From positions 222,387-286,386 of the forward strand of contig PADB01000009.1 of the NCBI GenBank assembly GCA_002700365.1: a stretch of 64,000 nt of DNA, in the 5' to 3' direction. The DNA is from Kordiimonas sp. GTDB taxonomy: Bacteria; Pseudomonadota; Alphaproteobacteria; Sphingomonadales; Emcibacteraceae. A program made the position numbers and the translations under genes. The notes under the pieces were generated by a model that saw only the letters and a list, made by a program, of their open reading frames with translations, was not told where the DNA came from and ran no database searches. Within the stretch, counting starts at the first letter, position 1; every line of letters starts with the position of its first letter. Positions 55,252 through 64,000 of the stretch are shown here, piece by piece.

Positions 55252-56139
55252 CTAATCCTTCCCCACGCCCAAACTCTGCATAAACTCGACAAGCGGCTCT
55301 CGCATTTCTGCACGTGCCAATCCAAAAGCAATATTTGCCTTCATATACCCAACCTTATCACCGCAATCAAACCGTGTTCCCGCGTAAGCAAAACCATAAA
55401 ATGGCTGCTGCCCCAATAACTGCGCCATGGCATCTGTTAATTGTATCTCCCCGCCAGCCCCGGTTTGTTTGCGCCCTAAAAATTCAAATATTTCCGGCAT
55501 GAGAATATATCTGCCAATTACCGATAATGTTGAAGGTGCCACTTTTGGATCCGGCTTTTCCACCAATCCTTTCACCTCAACCAGTTGGTCCTTTGACTCA
55601 CCGGGCTCTATAATACCGTAACGCGATGTCTGCGCCCGCGGCACATCCATAATGCCCACAATATTTGCCCCGCCACAGGCTTCATAGGCCTCCACCATCT
55701 GCTGCATACAGGGCACATCCGCCAAAACGAGGTCATCCGGCAATACAACCGCAAAAGGCTCATGGCCGATAAAATGTCTCGCACACCATACCGCATGGCC
55801 CAACCCTAAAGGCCGCTGTTGACGTGTATAAACAAAGTTACCTTCCGGTGGCAACGCGTCAACTAACGCTGAAAGGGGGCCTATCTTTCCCCGGCTTTCC
55901 AATGTCGCTTCCAATTCGTAAGCATGATCGAAATGATCCTCGAGAGCCGACTTATTACGTCCCGTCACAAAAATGATTTCTTCAATACCTGCCGCAAACA
56001 ACTCCTCCACCGCATATTGTATTAAGGGCCGATCAACGACCGTCAGCATTTCTTTCGGCATAGCTTTAGTTGCTGGCAAAAACCGGGTGCCTAACCCTGC
56101 AACGGGGATTACTGCTTTTTTAATGGCGCTTGTCATCAT
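55252..56139 (-). CDS. galU: UTP-glucose-1-phosphate uridylyltransferase
   Basis: About 295 residues from MMTSAIKKAV; this ATG is chosen for the AAAAAGG upstream, and a TTG five codons before is also open. It makes UDP-glucose. Nucleotide loop VAGLGTRFLPATKAMPKEML, then VDRPLIQYAVEEL, LGLGHAVWCA, VVLPDDLVL (metal Asp) and VEKPDP are all in place. Middle of pgi-galU-ugd. A phosphoglucomutase, needed to link pgi and galU, is not here. Confidence 0.95.
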   Translation of the reverse strand: MMTSAIKKAVIPVAGLGTRFLPATKAMPKEMLTVVDRPLIQYAVEELFAAGIEEIIFVTGRNKSALEDHFDHAYELEATLESRGKIGPLSALVDALPPEGNFVYTRQQRPLGLGHAVWCARHFIGHEPFAVVLPDDLVLADVPCMQQMVEAYEACGGANIVGIMDVPRAQTSRYGIIEPGESKDQLVEVKGLVEKPDPKVAPSTLSVIGRYILMPEIFEFLGRKQTGAGGEIQLTDAMAQLLGQQPFYGFAYAGTRFDCGDKVGYMKANIAFGLARAEMREPLVEFMQSLGVGKD

Positions 56140-56219
56140 ATCGGCCTTTTTCAACTGTCTTGCGGTCTGATCATTATGTTATGTATATGTACTCATTAAC
56201 GGACTGTTTTCTGTAATGG

Positions 56220-57503
56220 TTATAGCTGCCGCCGGCCCCATTCCATATATTGTAACGTCAATTTTTTACCTTCTTCGACGGCCGGTTGGTCAAAGGCATT
56301 CACGCCGTATAGATGCGCCCCAATAACCGTCTCCAGAATAAAATGCATAATAAGCCCGCCTAGACGTCGCTCATCTAATTCTTTGATTTTCAAATGCCGT
56401 ATGGGGCGACCATGGTTCGTAAGGGCTTCAATTGTTGCCCGCACTTCGGCGGCAACAAGATCCCCAACTGTCCGCCCCGCCATATAACCAAGCGATGGAT
56501 CAGACGCCAACATCGCATCAATCACCGGCCCAGCCCCCCCTGTATCTGAGGAAATAAATGTATAATATTTATCGTTAGGCCCATCTAAATAGAGCTGGAG
56601 CTGGCTGTGTTGATCTACGGGGCCCAGGGCACGAACTGGCGTCGTCCCCTTTGATTGCTTACCTACACTTTCCGCCCACAATTGCTGGTGCCAACGGGCA
56701 AACATCTCCAAACGGCAGTCATAGGGCATCATCACATTGATATTGCCCCCGTTTTTCTGCTCAGTGTGATAAATTGCCGCAGCCCCCAATACGGCAGGCA
56801 CCTCACAGGCCTCTTTGCTCTGAAGTGCATCCTGCAAAACGCTATTCGCACCTTCACGTACCGCCGCAACATCTAATCCGGCTAGGGCTGCGGGTAATAA
56901 CCCGACATTAGATAATATTGAATAGCGGCCACCGATTTCCGCGTCATGGTCCAAAATTGGCAGCCGCCAACGGTTTGCCAGTCGACGCAACGTGCTGTTG
57001 CCTGGTTGTACAATAATTGTAAATGCCTCAGATAATGACTGCCCGGCATTTAAATCACGATACGCCGCCATACAGGCCATTAATTGCGCCAGCGTTTCCG
57101 CTGTATTTCCGGACTTTGAAATCACTAAAAAATGCGTACGGCTGAGATCTAATTCCGCCAATAACGCATCCATCGTATAGGGACCTAAATTATCCGGGAA
57201 ATGGATGCGTGGCATGTGATGGTTATGATTGAATCGTTTCTCTTTCAGAGACACCAGCGCTTGCGCCCCTAAACTCGATCCCCCTGTACCCAGTACAACG
57301 ACATCACTGCTTTTAGCTATGATTTCATCTGCATAATTCTGAATTTCTTCCACTGACTGCCCTGGTGCCAATGGCTTTAAATAATTTGGCAGTGTCTTAT
57401 TTCCCGCCTTATCCTGAAGCAATTCGATCACTTCATAAGCCGAGGCAAGACATTGCCCTAAAGCGGGCAATTCCGTATTTATTAATCTTTGCGTATACAC
57501 CAT
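56220..57503 (-). CDS. pgi: Glucose-6-phosphate isomerase, short form
   Basis: 427 residues, shorter than the E. coli enzyme (549). It interconverts glucose-6-phosphate and fructose-6-phosphate. Motifs are VVLGTGGSSLGAQAL, VISKSGNTAETLAQL (phosphate-binding serine/threonine), GGRYSILSNVGLLPAAL, and the KGTTPVRALGPVDQHSQLQL segment with the active-site histidine. It leads pgi-galU-ugd. The shorter length is met in several alphaproteobacterial Pgi proteins with a reduced N-terminus, and the active parts are intact. Confidence 0.93.
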   Translation of the reverse strand: MVYTQRLINTELPALGQCLASAYEVIELLQDKAGNKTLPNYLKPLAPGQSVEEIQNYADEIIAKSSDVVVLGTGGSSLGAQALVSLKEKRFNHNHHMPRIHFPDNLGPYTMDALLAELDLSRTHFLVISKSGNTAETLAQLMACMAAYRDLNAGQSLSEAFTIIVQPGNSTLRRLANRWRLPILDHDAEIGGRYSILSNVGLLPAALAGLDVAAVREGANSVLQDALQSKEACEVPAVLGAAAIYHTEQKNGGNINVMMPYDCRLEMFARWHQQLWAESVGKQSKGTTPVRALGPVDQHSQLQLYLDGPNDKYYTFISSDTGGAGPVIDAMLASDPSLGYMAGRTVGDLVAAEVRATIEALTNHGRPIRHLKIKELDERRLGGLIMHFILETVIGAHLYGVNAFDQPAVEEGKKLTLQYMEWGRRQL

Positions 57504-57745
57504 ACAGCATATACCTTTATGCTAAATTGCTTAGAAAATTCAGACCTGAAATTATTATAATTTCCTGATCACGTATATTAATATGTTCTGTCGTGCCTGC
57601 ACTATGGCGATAGTTTCTGACATAAATATGAAACTAAAATATCATCTCTAGTTTTCTGCCCCCCTCTATGAGTGAACTGGACATGCCCAAAAAAACAGCT
57701 TAAAGAGTTATCAGTCACTCGGCCATTCTAAATTAAGAGACGGAC

Positions 57746-59224
57746 ATGCAACACAAGTGGGTCAGCCTGACCATTGCAATATTAATAATAGTCACTTCAA
57801 CTGTCTCTTATGCCGCCCCTTGGGCTGAACCAGGCGATCGTCAATTACGCAACGATATAGAGGTCCTGCGCCGTCACGGTCTTATTTCCGGTCCGACCAA
57901 CACCTGGCCGATGCCATGGAAACAGATTGCACGCCATCTGTCGAAAAATCCCGATACGCCTTTGCCTCTCTATGCTCAACAGGCCCTTGCCCGTGTCAAA
58001 AGTAAAATCCCCAGCCAACACAAACTACGCCGGATAAACTATAAAGCCTCCGTTAAGGCCACCACGCAGGCGGCTTTAATACGTGACTTTGGTAACCCTG
58101 CCCGCGATGACATTGATACTAGCTTATCTGCAGAAAAAATTGGTGGCAACTGGGCCGCACGGCTCCAAATCGGCTATCAGGACGGTAATGCCGGGGATCA
58201 TCTGGCCTTTGATGGAAGCTATCTGGCTTTCACCTTTGGCAATTGGGCCTTGAATGCCGGGTGGATTGACCGTTGGTGGGGGCCAGGGCGGCAGAATGCC
58301 TTGTTACTCGGCACCAATGCCAGACCAATGCCTGCCATTGAATTTATGCGCATGGAACCAAAAGCATTTCAGAGCAAATGGCTTAATTGGATTGGCCCTT
58401 GGGATCTTCGGGTTTTTGTGGCACGTCAGGAAGAAGACCGCTTTATTTCCCATCCATTGATTTTGGGCATGCGGGTAAGCTTCAGCCCTCTTAGAGGATT
58501 GGACATCGGTCTGGCACGCAGCCTACAGATATGCGGTGAGGGCAGACCCTGCGGTTTTAAGACATGGGGCAAAGGCCTCATCGGTTTCGGGGATATTGAT
58601 AACACTGGCACCTTGGAAGAACCCGGCAATCAATTGGCCAGCATTGATGTCGCCTATAGTCTCGGCCTGTTTTCCGATATTCACCTGAAAGTCTACAGTG
58701 AATTTACCGCCGAAGATGCCGGCGAAATTCTACCCGTACGTTGGGCCATGATGTATGGAGGCAGCCTTTTCGGCCCCTTTGGCCCCAATGGCGCCCAGTG
58801 GCGTCTCACGACAGAATATTCCGACACCACTTCTAAGGAAAGCGTATTTTACGGTCCCCGAAAAACAAACATTCTCTACGGGCATCATATATACAAAAAT
58901 GGCTATCGGTATAAAGGCCGCACAATCGGTCACAGTCTTGATACAGACACGCGCTTAATCAGCATCACCGGAACCTTATTTGCGGCGAACGGCTGGTCTT
59001 ATGGCCTGGGCTATCATCATGCGGATATTAATCTGGATAATGCGGGCTTTAACATTGTCAGCGTCAATGAAGAAGAATTTCATATTTTCGAAGCGGCGGC
59101 CACCGTCCTACTCCCGCTCGGAGATATTCGTCTGGAACTTCGTCACCAGACAGACAGCCCAAACACCCCTAATCGCTCAGACGGCAATACAGCCTTAGAA
59201 GTCAACTGGTCTAAACATTTTTAG
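57746..59224 (+). CDS. Capsule assembly Wzi family outer-membrane protein
   Basis: 492 residues with signal peptide ending SYAAPWA. The Wzi family opening EPGDRQLRNDIEVLRRHGLI, then DRWWGPGRQNALLLGTNARP and the aromatic strand repeats of a beta-barrel are visible. E. coli Wzi, an 18-strand barrel with an N-terminal helical bundle, acts as an outer-surface lectin that helps hold group 1 capsule. This supports a capsule role for the whole region. It is divergent from pgi with 242 bp between. Confidence 0.9.
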   Translation: MQHKWVSLTIAILIIVTSTVSYAAPWAEPGDRQLRNDIEVLRRHGLISGPTNTWPMPWKQIARHLSKNPDTPLPLYAQQALARVKSKIPSQHKLRRINYKASVKATTQAALIRDFGNPARDDIDTSLSAEKIGGNWAARLQIGYQDGNAGDHLAFDGSYLAFTFGNWALNAGWIDRWWGPGRQNALLLGTNARPMPAIEFMRMEPKAFQSKWLNWIGPWDLRVFVARQEEDRFISHPLILGMRVSFSPLRGLDIGLARSLQICGEGRPCGFKTWGKGLIGFGDIDNTGTLEEPGNQLASIDVAYSLGLFSDIHLKVYSEFTAEDAGEILPVRWAMMYGGSLFGPFGPNGAQWRLTTEYSDTTSKESVFYGPRKTNILYGHHIYKNGYRYKGRTIGHSLDTDTRLISITGTLFAANGWSYGLGYHHADINLDNAGFNIVSVNEEEFHIFEAAATVLLPLGDIRLELRHQTDSPNTPNRSDGNTALEVNWSKHF

Positions 59225-59321
59225 ATCGGACAACTTCAAACCTGCCCGTTAGGGCCATACCTGTATTCCTGATGCAGGGGCTTATAACATTCATCATCAC
59301 CACGCGCGGTGTAACTGCTCA

Positions 59322-59783
59322 TTACTCACTGTGGCCGTCTTCATCCGCACTGCGCACCACAAAAATTGAACAGGCCGCATGACGCACCACATGGGCTGCA
59401 TTGGGGCCAATGAAGTAATCTTTAAATTCCGGGTTATGTGAAGCCATTACCGTAAGGTCGATACCGTTCTCTTCAATATAATCGACAATACCACTGCCGA
59501 TGCTACCTTGCACCACCGCACCGGTCACGCTGATATCCTCGGGGACATGTTCTTCAACGAAAGACGTCAATTTCTCTTCGGCCTGAGCTATTAAATGCTC
59601 TGTCGACCAGTCTGCTGGCATGGGAGCTAAATAAGGTGAATACATTGGGATCGGATCAGGTACGACCGTTATGACATGTAATCTGCCCTCATTTTCCAAC
59701 GTCATTTTTAACGCTGTTGGCAGCGCTTTTTCCCATGACGCCTCCTGGGCTAGATCCACGGGTAATAATATCTGTTTATACAT
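59322..59783 (-). CDS. Universal stress protein (UspA family)
   Basis: 153 residues from MYKQILLPVDLAQEASWEKA; the longer frame upstream is rejected because GGGAG lies before the ATG at 59783 and the family starts here. The ending PNAAHVVRHAACSIFVVR is typical. The usual ATP loop (G-x2-G-x9-G-S/T) is replaced by ASHNPEFKDYFIGPNA, so it probably does not bind ATP like the UspFG type. Cytosolic; function unclear. Confidence 0.88.
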   Translation of the reverse strand: MYKQILLPVDLAQEASWEKALPTALKMTLENEGRLHVITVVPDPIPMYSPYLAPMPADWSTEHLIAQAEEKLTSFVEEHVPEDISVTGAVVQGSIGSGIVDYIEENGIDLTVMASHNPEFKDYFIGPNAAHVVRHAACSIFVVRSADEDGHSE

Positions 59784-59942
59784 GGCCGACACTCCCTGAA
59801 ATAACCTCTCATCACTGATGAGTCTGTCACAATCATCACCATAACACATTGATCTTACGCAATCTGTCAGCTTTTCCTATTATCAAATGATGGCTGCATT
59901 TTCAAAACGTGATACTATCATACATATCCTGCGAGGACGCCA

Positions 59943-60338
59943 ATGACTGAGACGAAATACAGCCTTCATACCAAAGAGCCTGCAAAACGCTCTTCTTTTC
60001 GTCTCCCCGAAGGCGAAAAAGGTACGGTTACACTGATTTATATTCTTTATCTTCTGGGGGTATTTCTACCGGCTTTTACATTGGTTGGCGTTGTATTGGC
60101 TTATATTAACAGGGCCGATGCTCCCGATTGGCTTTATAGCCATTACCGTTTTCAGATCCGCACTTTCTGGCTCAGTATATTATTGTTTTTCATTGGCAGC
60201 ATCCTGCTCATCATTGTGATCGGGCAATTGGTCTTGTTGTTCTGGTTTGTATGGGCCATGGTTCGTATTATTAAAGGCCTGACTCTTCTGTCACGTGATG
60301 AAGCGCACCCTAACCCTGATACCTATCTCTTTACCTGA
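59943..60338 (+). CDS. DUF4870-like small membrane protein
   Basis: 131 residues with three hydrophobic stretches after a polar start of about 28 residues. LLGVFLPAFTLVGVVLAYIN then DWLYSHYRFQIRTFW is typical of the DUF4870 membrane family; RIIKGL follows the last helix. No biochemical role known. GAGGACGCCA precedes the ATG. 21 bp before ppk2, so a two-gene unit. Confidence 0.78.
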   Translation: MTETKYSLHTKEPAKRSSFRLPEGEKGTVTLIYILYLLGVFLPAFTLVGVVLAYINRADAPDWLYSHYRFQIRTFWLSILLFFIGSILLIIVIGQLVLLFWFVWAMVRIIKGLTLLSRDEAHPNPDTYLFT

Positions 60339-60359
60339 TAAAAATAAAACTGGAACATC

Positions 60360-61163
60360 ATGTCACGTCATAAGCCCCCGTCTCTCCATGATCTGGACAT
60401 GTCAGCAAAGCTGGATTCCCTGTCTTATGAAGCCCGGCTAAAAGCCGTGCAAAACCGGTTGCGGGAAATTGAACTCGCCTACATGCATTCCACTGAACAG
60501 GCCATTATTGTGTTTGAAGGCTGGGATGCGGCCGGGAAAGGCGGCGTAATCCGTCGCCTTACAGCCTGTATGGACCCGCGTGGTTTCAAGGTCTGGCCGA
60601 TTGCCGCCCCGGATGAACACGAACGCCAACGACATTATCTTTATCGTTTTTGGCGCCGCCTGCCGGAACACGGCACCATCGCCATCTTTGATAGATCCTG
60701 GTATGGACGGGTGCTGGTAGAAAGGGTGAATATGGTCGCCCAGAAAGAAGAATGGAAAAGGGCTTATCGGGAAATCAATGAATTCGAACATCAGTTGCTA
60801 GATGATGGAGTACGTATCGTAAAAATCTTTCTGCATATCACAGCAGATAAGCAACTAGACCGCTTTCGTAAACGTATGGATAGCCCCTTAAAGCGTTGGA
60901 AGCTGACCTGCGAAGACATCGAAAATGCCGCGCGGCGCAAAGAATATACACAAGCCATAGAAGACATGCTGGAAAAGACCTCAACCCAGCGGGCACCATG
61001 GCATCTCATCGCCGCCAATAATAAAGCCTATACGCGCATCCATAGCTTGGAATTAATTGCCGATAAGCTTAGCGAGGGGATTATTTTTAATCATCGTAAT
61101 CTGGACCCCGAAGTAGCAGCATTAGCCAAAGAAAAGTTAGGCCTCATTCCATCCTCTCGCTAG
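60360..61163 (+). CDS. Polyphosphate kinase 2 (PPK2 family)
   Basis: 267 residues. It uses polyphosphate as the phosphate donor for nucleotides, or makes it in reverse. Walker A EGWDAAGKGGVIRRL, lid-region WPIAAPDEHERQRHYLYRFW and Walker B IFDRSWYGRVLVERV are complete. The one-domain form matches PPK2 class I or III. Cytosolic. It is the second gene after the DUF4870 protein; a 128-bp gap without a gene follows. Confidence 0.92.
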   Translation: MSRHKPPSLHDLDMSAKLDSLSYEARLKAVQNRLREIELAYMHSTEQAIIVFEGWDAAGKGGVIRRLTACMDPRGFKVWPIAAPDEHERQRHYLYRFWRRLPEHGTIAIFDRSWYGRVLVERVNMVAQKEEWKRAYREINEFEHQLLDDGVRIVKIFLHITADKQLDRFRKRMDSPLKRWKLTCEDIENAARRKEYTQAIEDMLEKTSTQRAPWHLIAANNKAYTRIHSLELIADKLSEGIIFNHRNLDPEVAALAKEKLGLIPSSR

Positions 61164-61291
61164 ACGTAACCATGGCTTGATCGCCAATAGCCATAATGCT
61201 TTGTTACTAAACATAATCGCGCGTAACACCCCTTCGTCCAGAGAGACACGCCGCAGTCCATTCTTCGTAATCTCACGTCACCCCAAAAGCC

Positions 61292-62419
61292 TTAAGCTGC
61301 ATTACCACTAAGATAATCACATAACAGCGGCGTTGCTGCATAACGCCCCACAGGATGAAAAGACAACCCCATACAGGCATTATGGAGATAACTAATCGCT
61401 TGTCCTTCTACAAAGGCCATCCCTCCCAATAATTCCAACGCCCGGGAAACAGTTCGTTCTATGGCACGCTGCACCGCAAAGCGCACCATGTAGCTATCCA
61501 TACATAATGCCTCGGTGGCCCGTTCCGTTGCCAGACGCATCGCTAACCCCTCCAATGCCGTCATGGCATTTTCCTGCTCAATTGCCAAGTTTACGCGCTC
61601 TCCAGGCTCCCCACGTGACGCCTGAAGAACCCGTTCCAACAAGGCGCTGGCTATCCCTAAATAGGACGCTGATGCCAATAATTGAAACCAGATCATCAAA
61701 TAGGTTTCCAGGTCGTTTAAAGCCCCAACATCATCTTTATGTTCATCGGCTAACAGCACCATTTCATCCGGCACATAAACATTTTTAAACAACAGCTCAT
61801 TGCTTTCCGTGCCGTTAAGGACAGGAATCTTCCAGTAAGACTGTGTTGACAAACCTTCCGTCGTAGCTGGCAGAACAATCATTGCACGGCGCCATCCCGT
61901 GCCGTCTGCAGTCGGCACATTAATTCCTGCAGTAAGAATATCCATGGACTCGCTTAAGGTGCAGGGCTTCTTGCTTCCATTCAGAATATAACCCCCTTCG
62001 CAACGTTCCACGGTCACCGCGGCTTTAAGAATATGACTACCCGGGCGACCTTCAGCAAAGCCCGACGCGATTAATGCCCCTGTCTCTGCAACACGGCAGA
62101 ACATTTTTTCTCCGACCGCCCCCCAAACATGAAATTTTGTAAATCCCGCCAAAGAAAAATTATGCATGACCAGTATGACCCCCAAAGACGGAGCCCTGCT
62201 GCCAATCGCCCTGTGAACACGGACCGCCTCTAACGGCCCTTTACCCATCCCCCCCAAACGTTCTGGTAACAATAACGCAGCACCGCCGGACTTTTTGAAT
62301 ATTTCAATGGCGGGATTGTCAGGACTTTCCAATTGCTCAAAGGCAATCTGTCGCAGTTCCTCATCTAATCCTGGCACCAGACGATCTAACGCCTCTCTCT
62401 CACGTTGCATAAAAGCCAT
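61292..62419 (-). CDS. Acyl-CoA dehydrogenase-like flavoprotein
   Basis: 375 residues from MAFMQRERE; the ATG at 62419 has GGAGG just before it, whereas the earlier TTG lies over that site. Shows the acyl-CoA dehydrogenase order: helical N-terminus (FEQLESPDNPAIEIFKKSG, LLPERLGGMGKGPLEA), FAD-binding beta region (GSHILKAAVTVERCEGGYIL, SKKPCTLSE), and C-terminal helices with LLGGMAFVEGQ. The usual catalytic glutamate is not obvious, so it could be a non-CoA member, as found in natural-product pathways. Single gene. Confidence 0.82.
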   Translation of the reverse strand: MAFMQREREALDRLVPGLDEELRQIAFEQLESPDNPAIEIFKKSGGAALLLPERLGGMGKGPLEAVRVHRAIGSRAPSLGVILVMHNFSLAGFTKFHVWGAVGEKMFCRVAETGALIASGFAEGRPGSHILKAAVTVERCEGGYILNGSKKPCTLSESMDILTAGINVPTADGTGWRRAMIVLPATTEGLSTQSYWKIPVLNGTESNELLFKNVYVPDEMVLLADEHKDDVGALNDLETYLMIWFQLLASASYLGIASALLERVLQASRGEPGERVNLAIEQENAMTALEGLAMRLATERATEALCMDSYMVRFAVQRAIERTVSRALELLGGMAFVEGQAISYLHNACMGLSFHPVGRYAATPLLCDYLSGNAA

Positions 62420-62737
62420 AATACCCTCCAAATACCCTCAATAGTTGTATAATTAAAGGCCAATTCACGTATTTGTCAATATAAATTCTACTTATGATTG
62501 TATATTTATTTCGAGAACACGTTAAAGAAGATCATCTTCATATGGAGAAAGCATTCAGGCTGAAGAATACACATCACAATAAAGAGCATGATTATATGCG
62601 CGTTCCCTTAGATTTATGAGAATATGCGCCATAATAGATGACGCCAGATAAAGACGCTCACCTATCAATAAGGTTCAAGGCCATATTAGAAAATGTCTCT
62701 CTTTCCCGCGACAGCCAGAAATGGTTCATACATCAAT
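62420..62737. other. AT-rich gap between the acyl-CoA dehydrogenase and REP-type genes
   Basis: 318 bp, AT-rich, with no convincing gene on either strand. One short near-palindrome, GAAGAT-C-ATCTTC at 62527-62539, is the only symmetric site I see. It probably holds the dehydrogenase promoter on the minus strand and the 3' end region of the transposase-like gene. Confidence 0.4.
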
Positions 62738-63601
62738 TTAGGCATTTACCGCTTTTTCATATCGGCTAACCGCACGACTGACCGTGCTATAATGGACGCC
62801 AAAAGCATCGGCAATTTCATATAATGTATAATCACCAGACAGGTATGCCGCCGCCATAGCCTCGCGTCTGTTCTTATGCTGTTGCTGATACCATACTAAC
62901 GGATGAGCAGGTGTCGGGGCGGCGATATCTTCAATTTTACGGGGCTCCCCCGTCTGTGTGTAATTTTTCAGCATTGCCGTGACATATTCAGGTGTTGCCA
63001 AAAATAGCTGATGATGACGCGCGTTCGCCAAGGACGCCTCCAGATGTTGGTGGTCCACTTCTCTCACCGCATCCCGCAAAGCCTTTCGCGCCTTGCTTTT
63101 CTTTTTGCCGAAGGGCCACAACCCTTCATCGCACGCCAAACCGCCAGGGCAGTCTTTCCCCTTCACACTTAACCAGCGAAAACTGCCCCAAAGCCAGTCA
63201 TCAGGACGTTGTGCCAGACGGTGACGCACGGGCAGCCATGCAAAATAGCAAATCAGGTCCTGCAGGTAGGCCTCCCGTTCAACGACCAATGCCTTGAACC
63301 GGCCTTGAAAGCGCGGCCCTGTCTTAGCGTATTTGCGGTTTATTTTTTGGGTATACAGACCGTTTAACTGCCGCATACCACGGGATAAGTTCGCGTCCTT
63401 CGTCTCGATTAATAAATGATACCCCTTGGGCATCAGGACGAAACCTAAGCAATGCCATTGGAAACGTTGACAAACATCGTGTAACGTCTTCAGGAATAAT
63501 GTGCCATCCGCCGTATCCGCAAACAAAGCTTCTCCCGGCTGGGGTTTGGCACTTATTTCGTACAGTGCGCCAGGAAATTCTATTCTAAGGGGTCGGGCCA
63601 T
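62738..63601 (-). CDS. REP-associated tyrosine transposase-like protein, degenerate HUH, with C-terminal HTH
   Basis: 287 residues. The N-terminal half is the IS200-like Y1 transposase fold: MARPLRIEFPGALYEIS, GFVLMPKGYHLLIET, LSRGMRQLNGLYTQKINR, and GPRFQGRFKALVVERE, in the order of RAYT proteins. The HUH metal motif (usually HxH in MPNHxHLL) reads GYH at residues 60-62, so one histidine is gone. The C-terminal part (about 255-287) is a helix-turn-helix (LYEIADAFGVHYSTVSRAVS). A single gene without recognised REP repeats or terminal inverted repeats in the flanks. It is likely domesticated for DNA binding. Confidence 0.85.
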   Translation of the reverse strand: MARPLRIEFPGALYEISAKPQPGEALFADTADGTLFLKTLHDVCQRFQWHCLGFVLMPKGYHLLIETKDANLSRGMRQLNGLYTQKINRKYAKTGPRFQGRFKALVVEREAYLQDLICYFAWLPVRHRLAQRPDDWLWGSFRWLSVKGKDCPGGLACDEGLWPFGKKKSKARKALRDAVREVDHQHLEASLANARHHQLFLATPEYVTAMLKNYTQTGEPRKIEDIAAPTPAHPLVWYQQQHKNRREAMAAAYLSGDYTLYEIADAFGVHYSTVSRAVSRYEKAVNA

Positions 63602-63681
63602 GGCATCAGCTTAAGCAATCCCCACCGGACATGCAAGATCTGCCCCCGATAAATCCGCAGTTTTAATGATGTCTGAATAGA

Positions 63682-64000
63682 TTAATCCCGCACACTACTA
63701 TGGGGGCCCATACGTAATCCCCCACGATGACGCTTCATATTTAATACGCGGCCCATAACAAGCAAACGCTGTTCATCGGGCAAACCCTTCGCGGTCTCCA
63801 AAAGATAGAAATAAACAGTCCGATGCACTTCTGTCCCTAACAGACTGTAATTTTCTATTTGCGATATAATGGCGTCCTCGTCTAATTCGTCAGCAGCAAG
63901 CATCTCATAAATTTTACGTTGCACATCGTGCTTTTCCATACGCTGCTGATGAATACTACGATGGAACGCCGTGAGCTTCTTCATCAATACCGCTTGGTCG
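63682..64000 (-). CDS. Spy/CpxP-like metal-resistance protein, cut by the window edge
   Basis: The frame is open to the window end on the minus strand, so the start lies outside; a TTG at 63987 is not convincing. Visible are an Arg/His-rich helix (FHRSIHQQRMEKHDVQRKI), an acidic segment, and GLPDEQRLLVMGRVLNMKRH. The LxxEQR turn and helical hairpin are typical of the Spy/CpxP and heavy-metal-resistance group, which are periplasmic chaperone or sensor proteins. No signal peptide can be seen because the start is missing. An alternative is an unrelated all-helical protein. Confidence 0.5.
   Translation of the reverse strand, partial: DQAVLMKKLTAFHRSIHQQRMEKHDVQRKIYEMLAADELDEDAIISQIENYSLLGTEVHRTVYFYLLETAKGLPDEQRLLVMGRVLNMKRHRGGLRMGPHSSVRD

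Noticed and set aside
62420-63700. An active insertion sequence around the transposase-like gene.
   Set aside because: No terminal inverted repeats, target duplication or left/right-end hairpins were found, and the HUH motif is lost.

Overview
The window reads as chromosomal DNA of a Gram-negative alphaproteobacterium of intermediate GC content. The best taxonomic marker is a GcrA cell-cycle regulator (32879-33310), a family essentially confined to Alphaproteobacteria. An argD-argF-hslO operon, ApaG, metZ and TrkH fit that placement. I do not assign a genus. Nothing looks like a plasmid, prophage or CRISPR locus. Most of the window is housekeeping DNA around one large surface-glycan region.

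Layout. 1-4130: end of a DMT transporter, a sirtuin-pterin dehydratase-DUF1232 operon, a low-molecular-weight phosphatase, a Bax-inhibitor-1 protein and two unknown genes. 4335-24913: surface-glycan region starting at tRNA-Arg(CCG). It holds a capsule-type glycosyltransferase, a broken copy of pseH, an AT-rich insert with a DUF1611 enzyme and a PLP racemase, a HAD phosphatase, all six CMP-pseudaminic acid genes (pseH apart; pseB-C-F-G-I as one overlapping operon), a GT4 glycosyltransferase, and a minus-strand Wzz / asparagine-synthase-like / Wzy / Wzx / PhyH / acyltransferase operon. 25197-33310: FKBP isomerase, SRAP protein, a secreted 11-residue-repeat protein next to an outer-membrane barrel, a flavoprotein, an orphan histidine kinase, an RNase Z-like hydrolase and gcrA. 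33501-50504: ABC permease, argD-argF-hslO, argE, an RND efflux pair, trkH-folE-apaG-metZ, and a radical SAM / FemAB-like / alpha-toroid trio. 50762-53562: DUF2946 protein and an OprC-type copper TonB receptor. 53788-64000: tRNA-Gly(CCC), pgi-galU-ugd, a Wzi-family protein, Usp, a small membrane protein, PPK2, an acyl-CoA dehydrogenase, a catalytically degenerate REP-type transposase protein and a cut-off Spy/CpxP-like gene.

How it fits together. pgi, galU and ugd can feed UDP-glucose and UDP-glucuronate, and the pse genes supply CMP-pseudaminic acid. The Wzx/Wzy/Wzz set would flip and polymerise a repeat unit built by the glycosyltransferases, the Wzi homologue would hold polymer at the surface, and the acyltransferase, PhyH and asparagine-synthase-like proteins look like decorating enzymes. 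No Maf-type flagellin glycosyltransferase is present, so a capsule or O-antigen destination for pseudaminic acid is favoured here.

The strongest leads are: (i) a partial duplicate of the tRNA-Arg 3' end at 9331-9363, bracketing about 5 kb that holds the racemase/DUF1611 pair and a truncated pseH; (ii) that racemase/DUF1611 pair as a possible N-acyl-D-amino acid module; (iii) a secreted protein built as 55 residues of hendecads, an 8-residue break, and 55 more; (iv) the radical SAM / FemAB / toroid trio; (v) a REP-type transposase protein whose HUH motif is lost but whose helix-turn-helix is kept.
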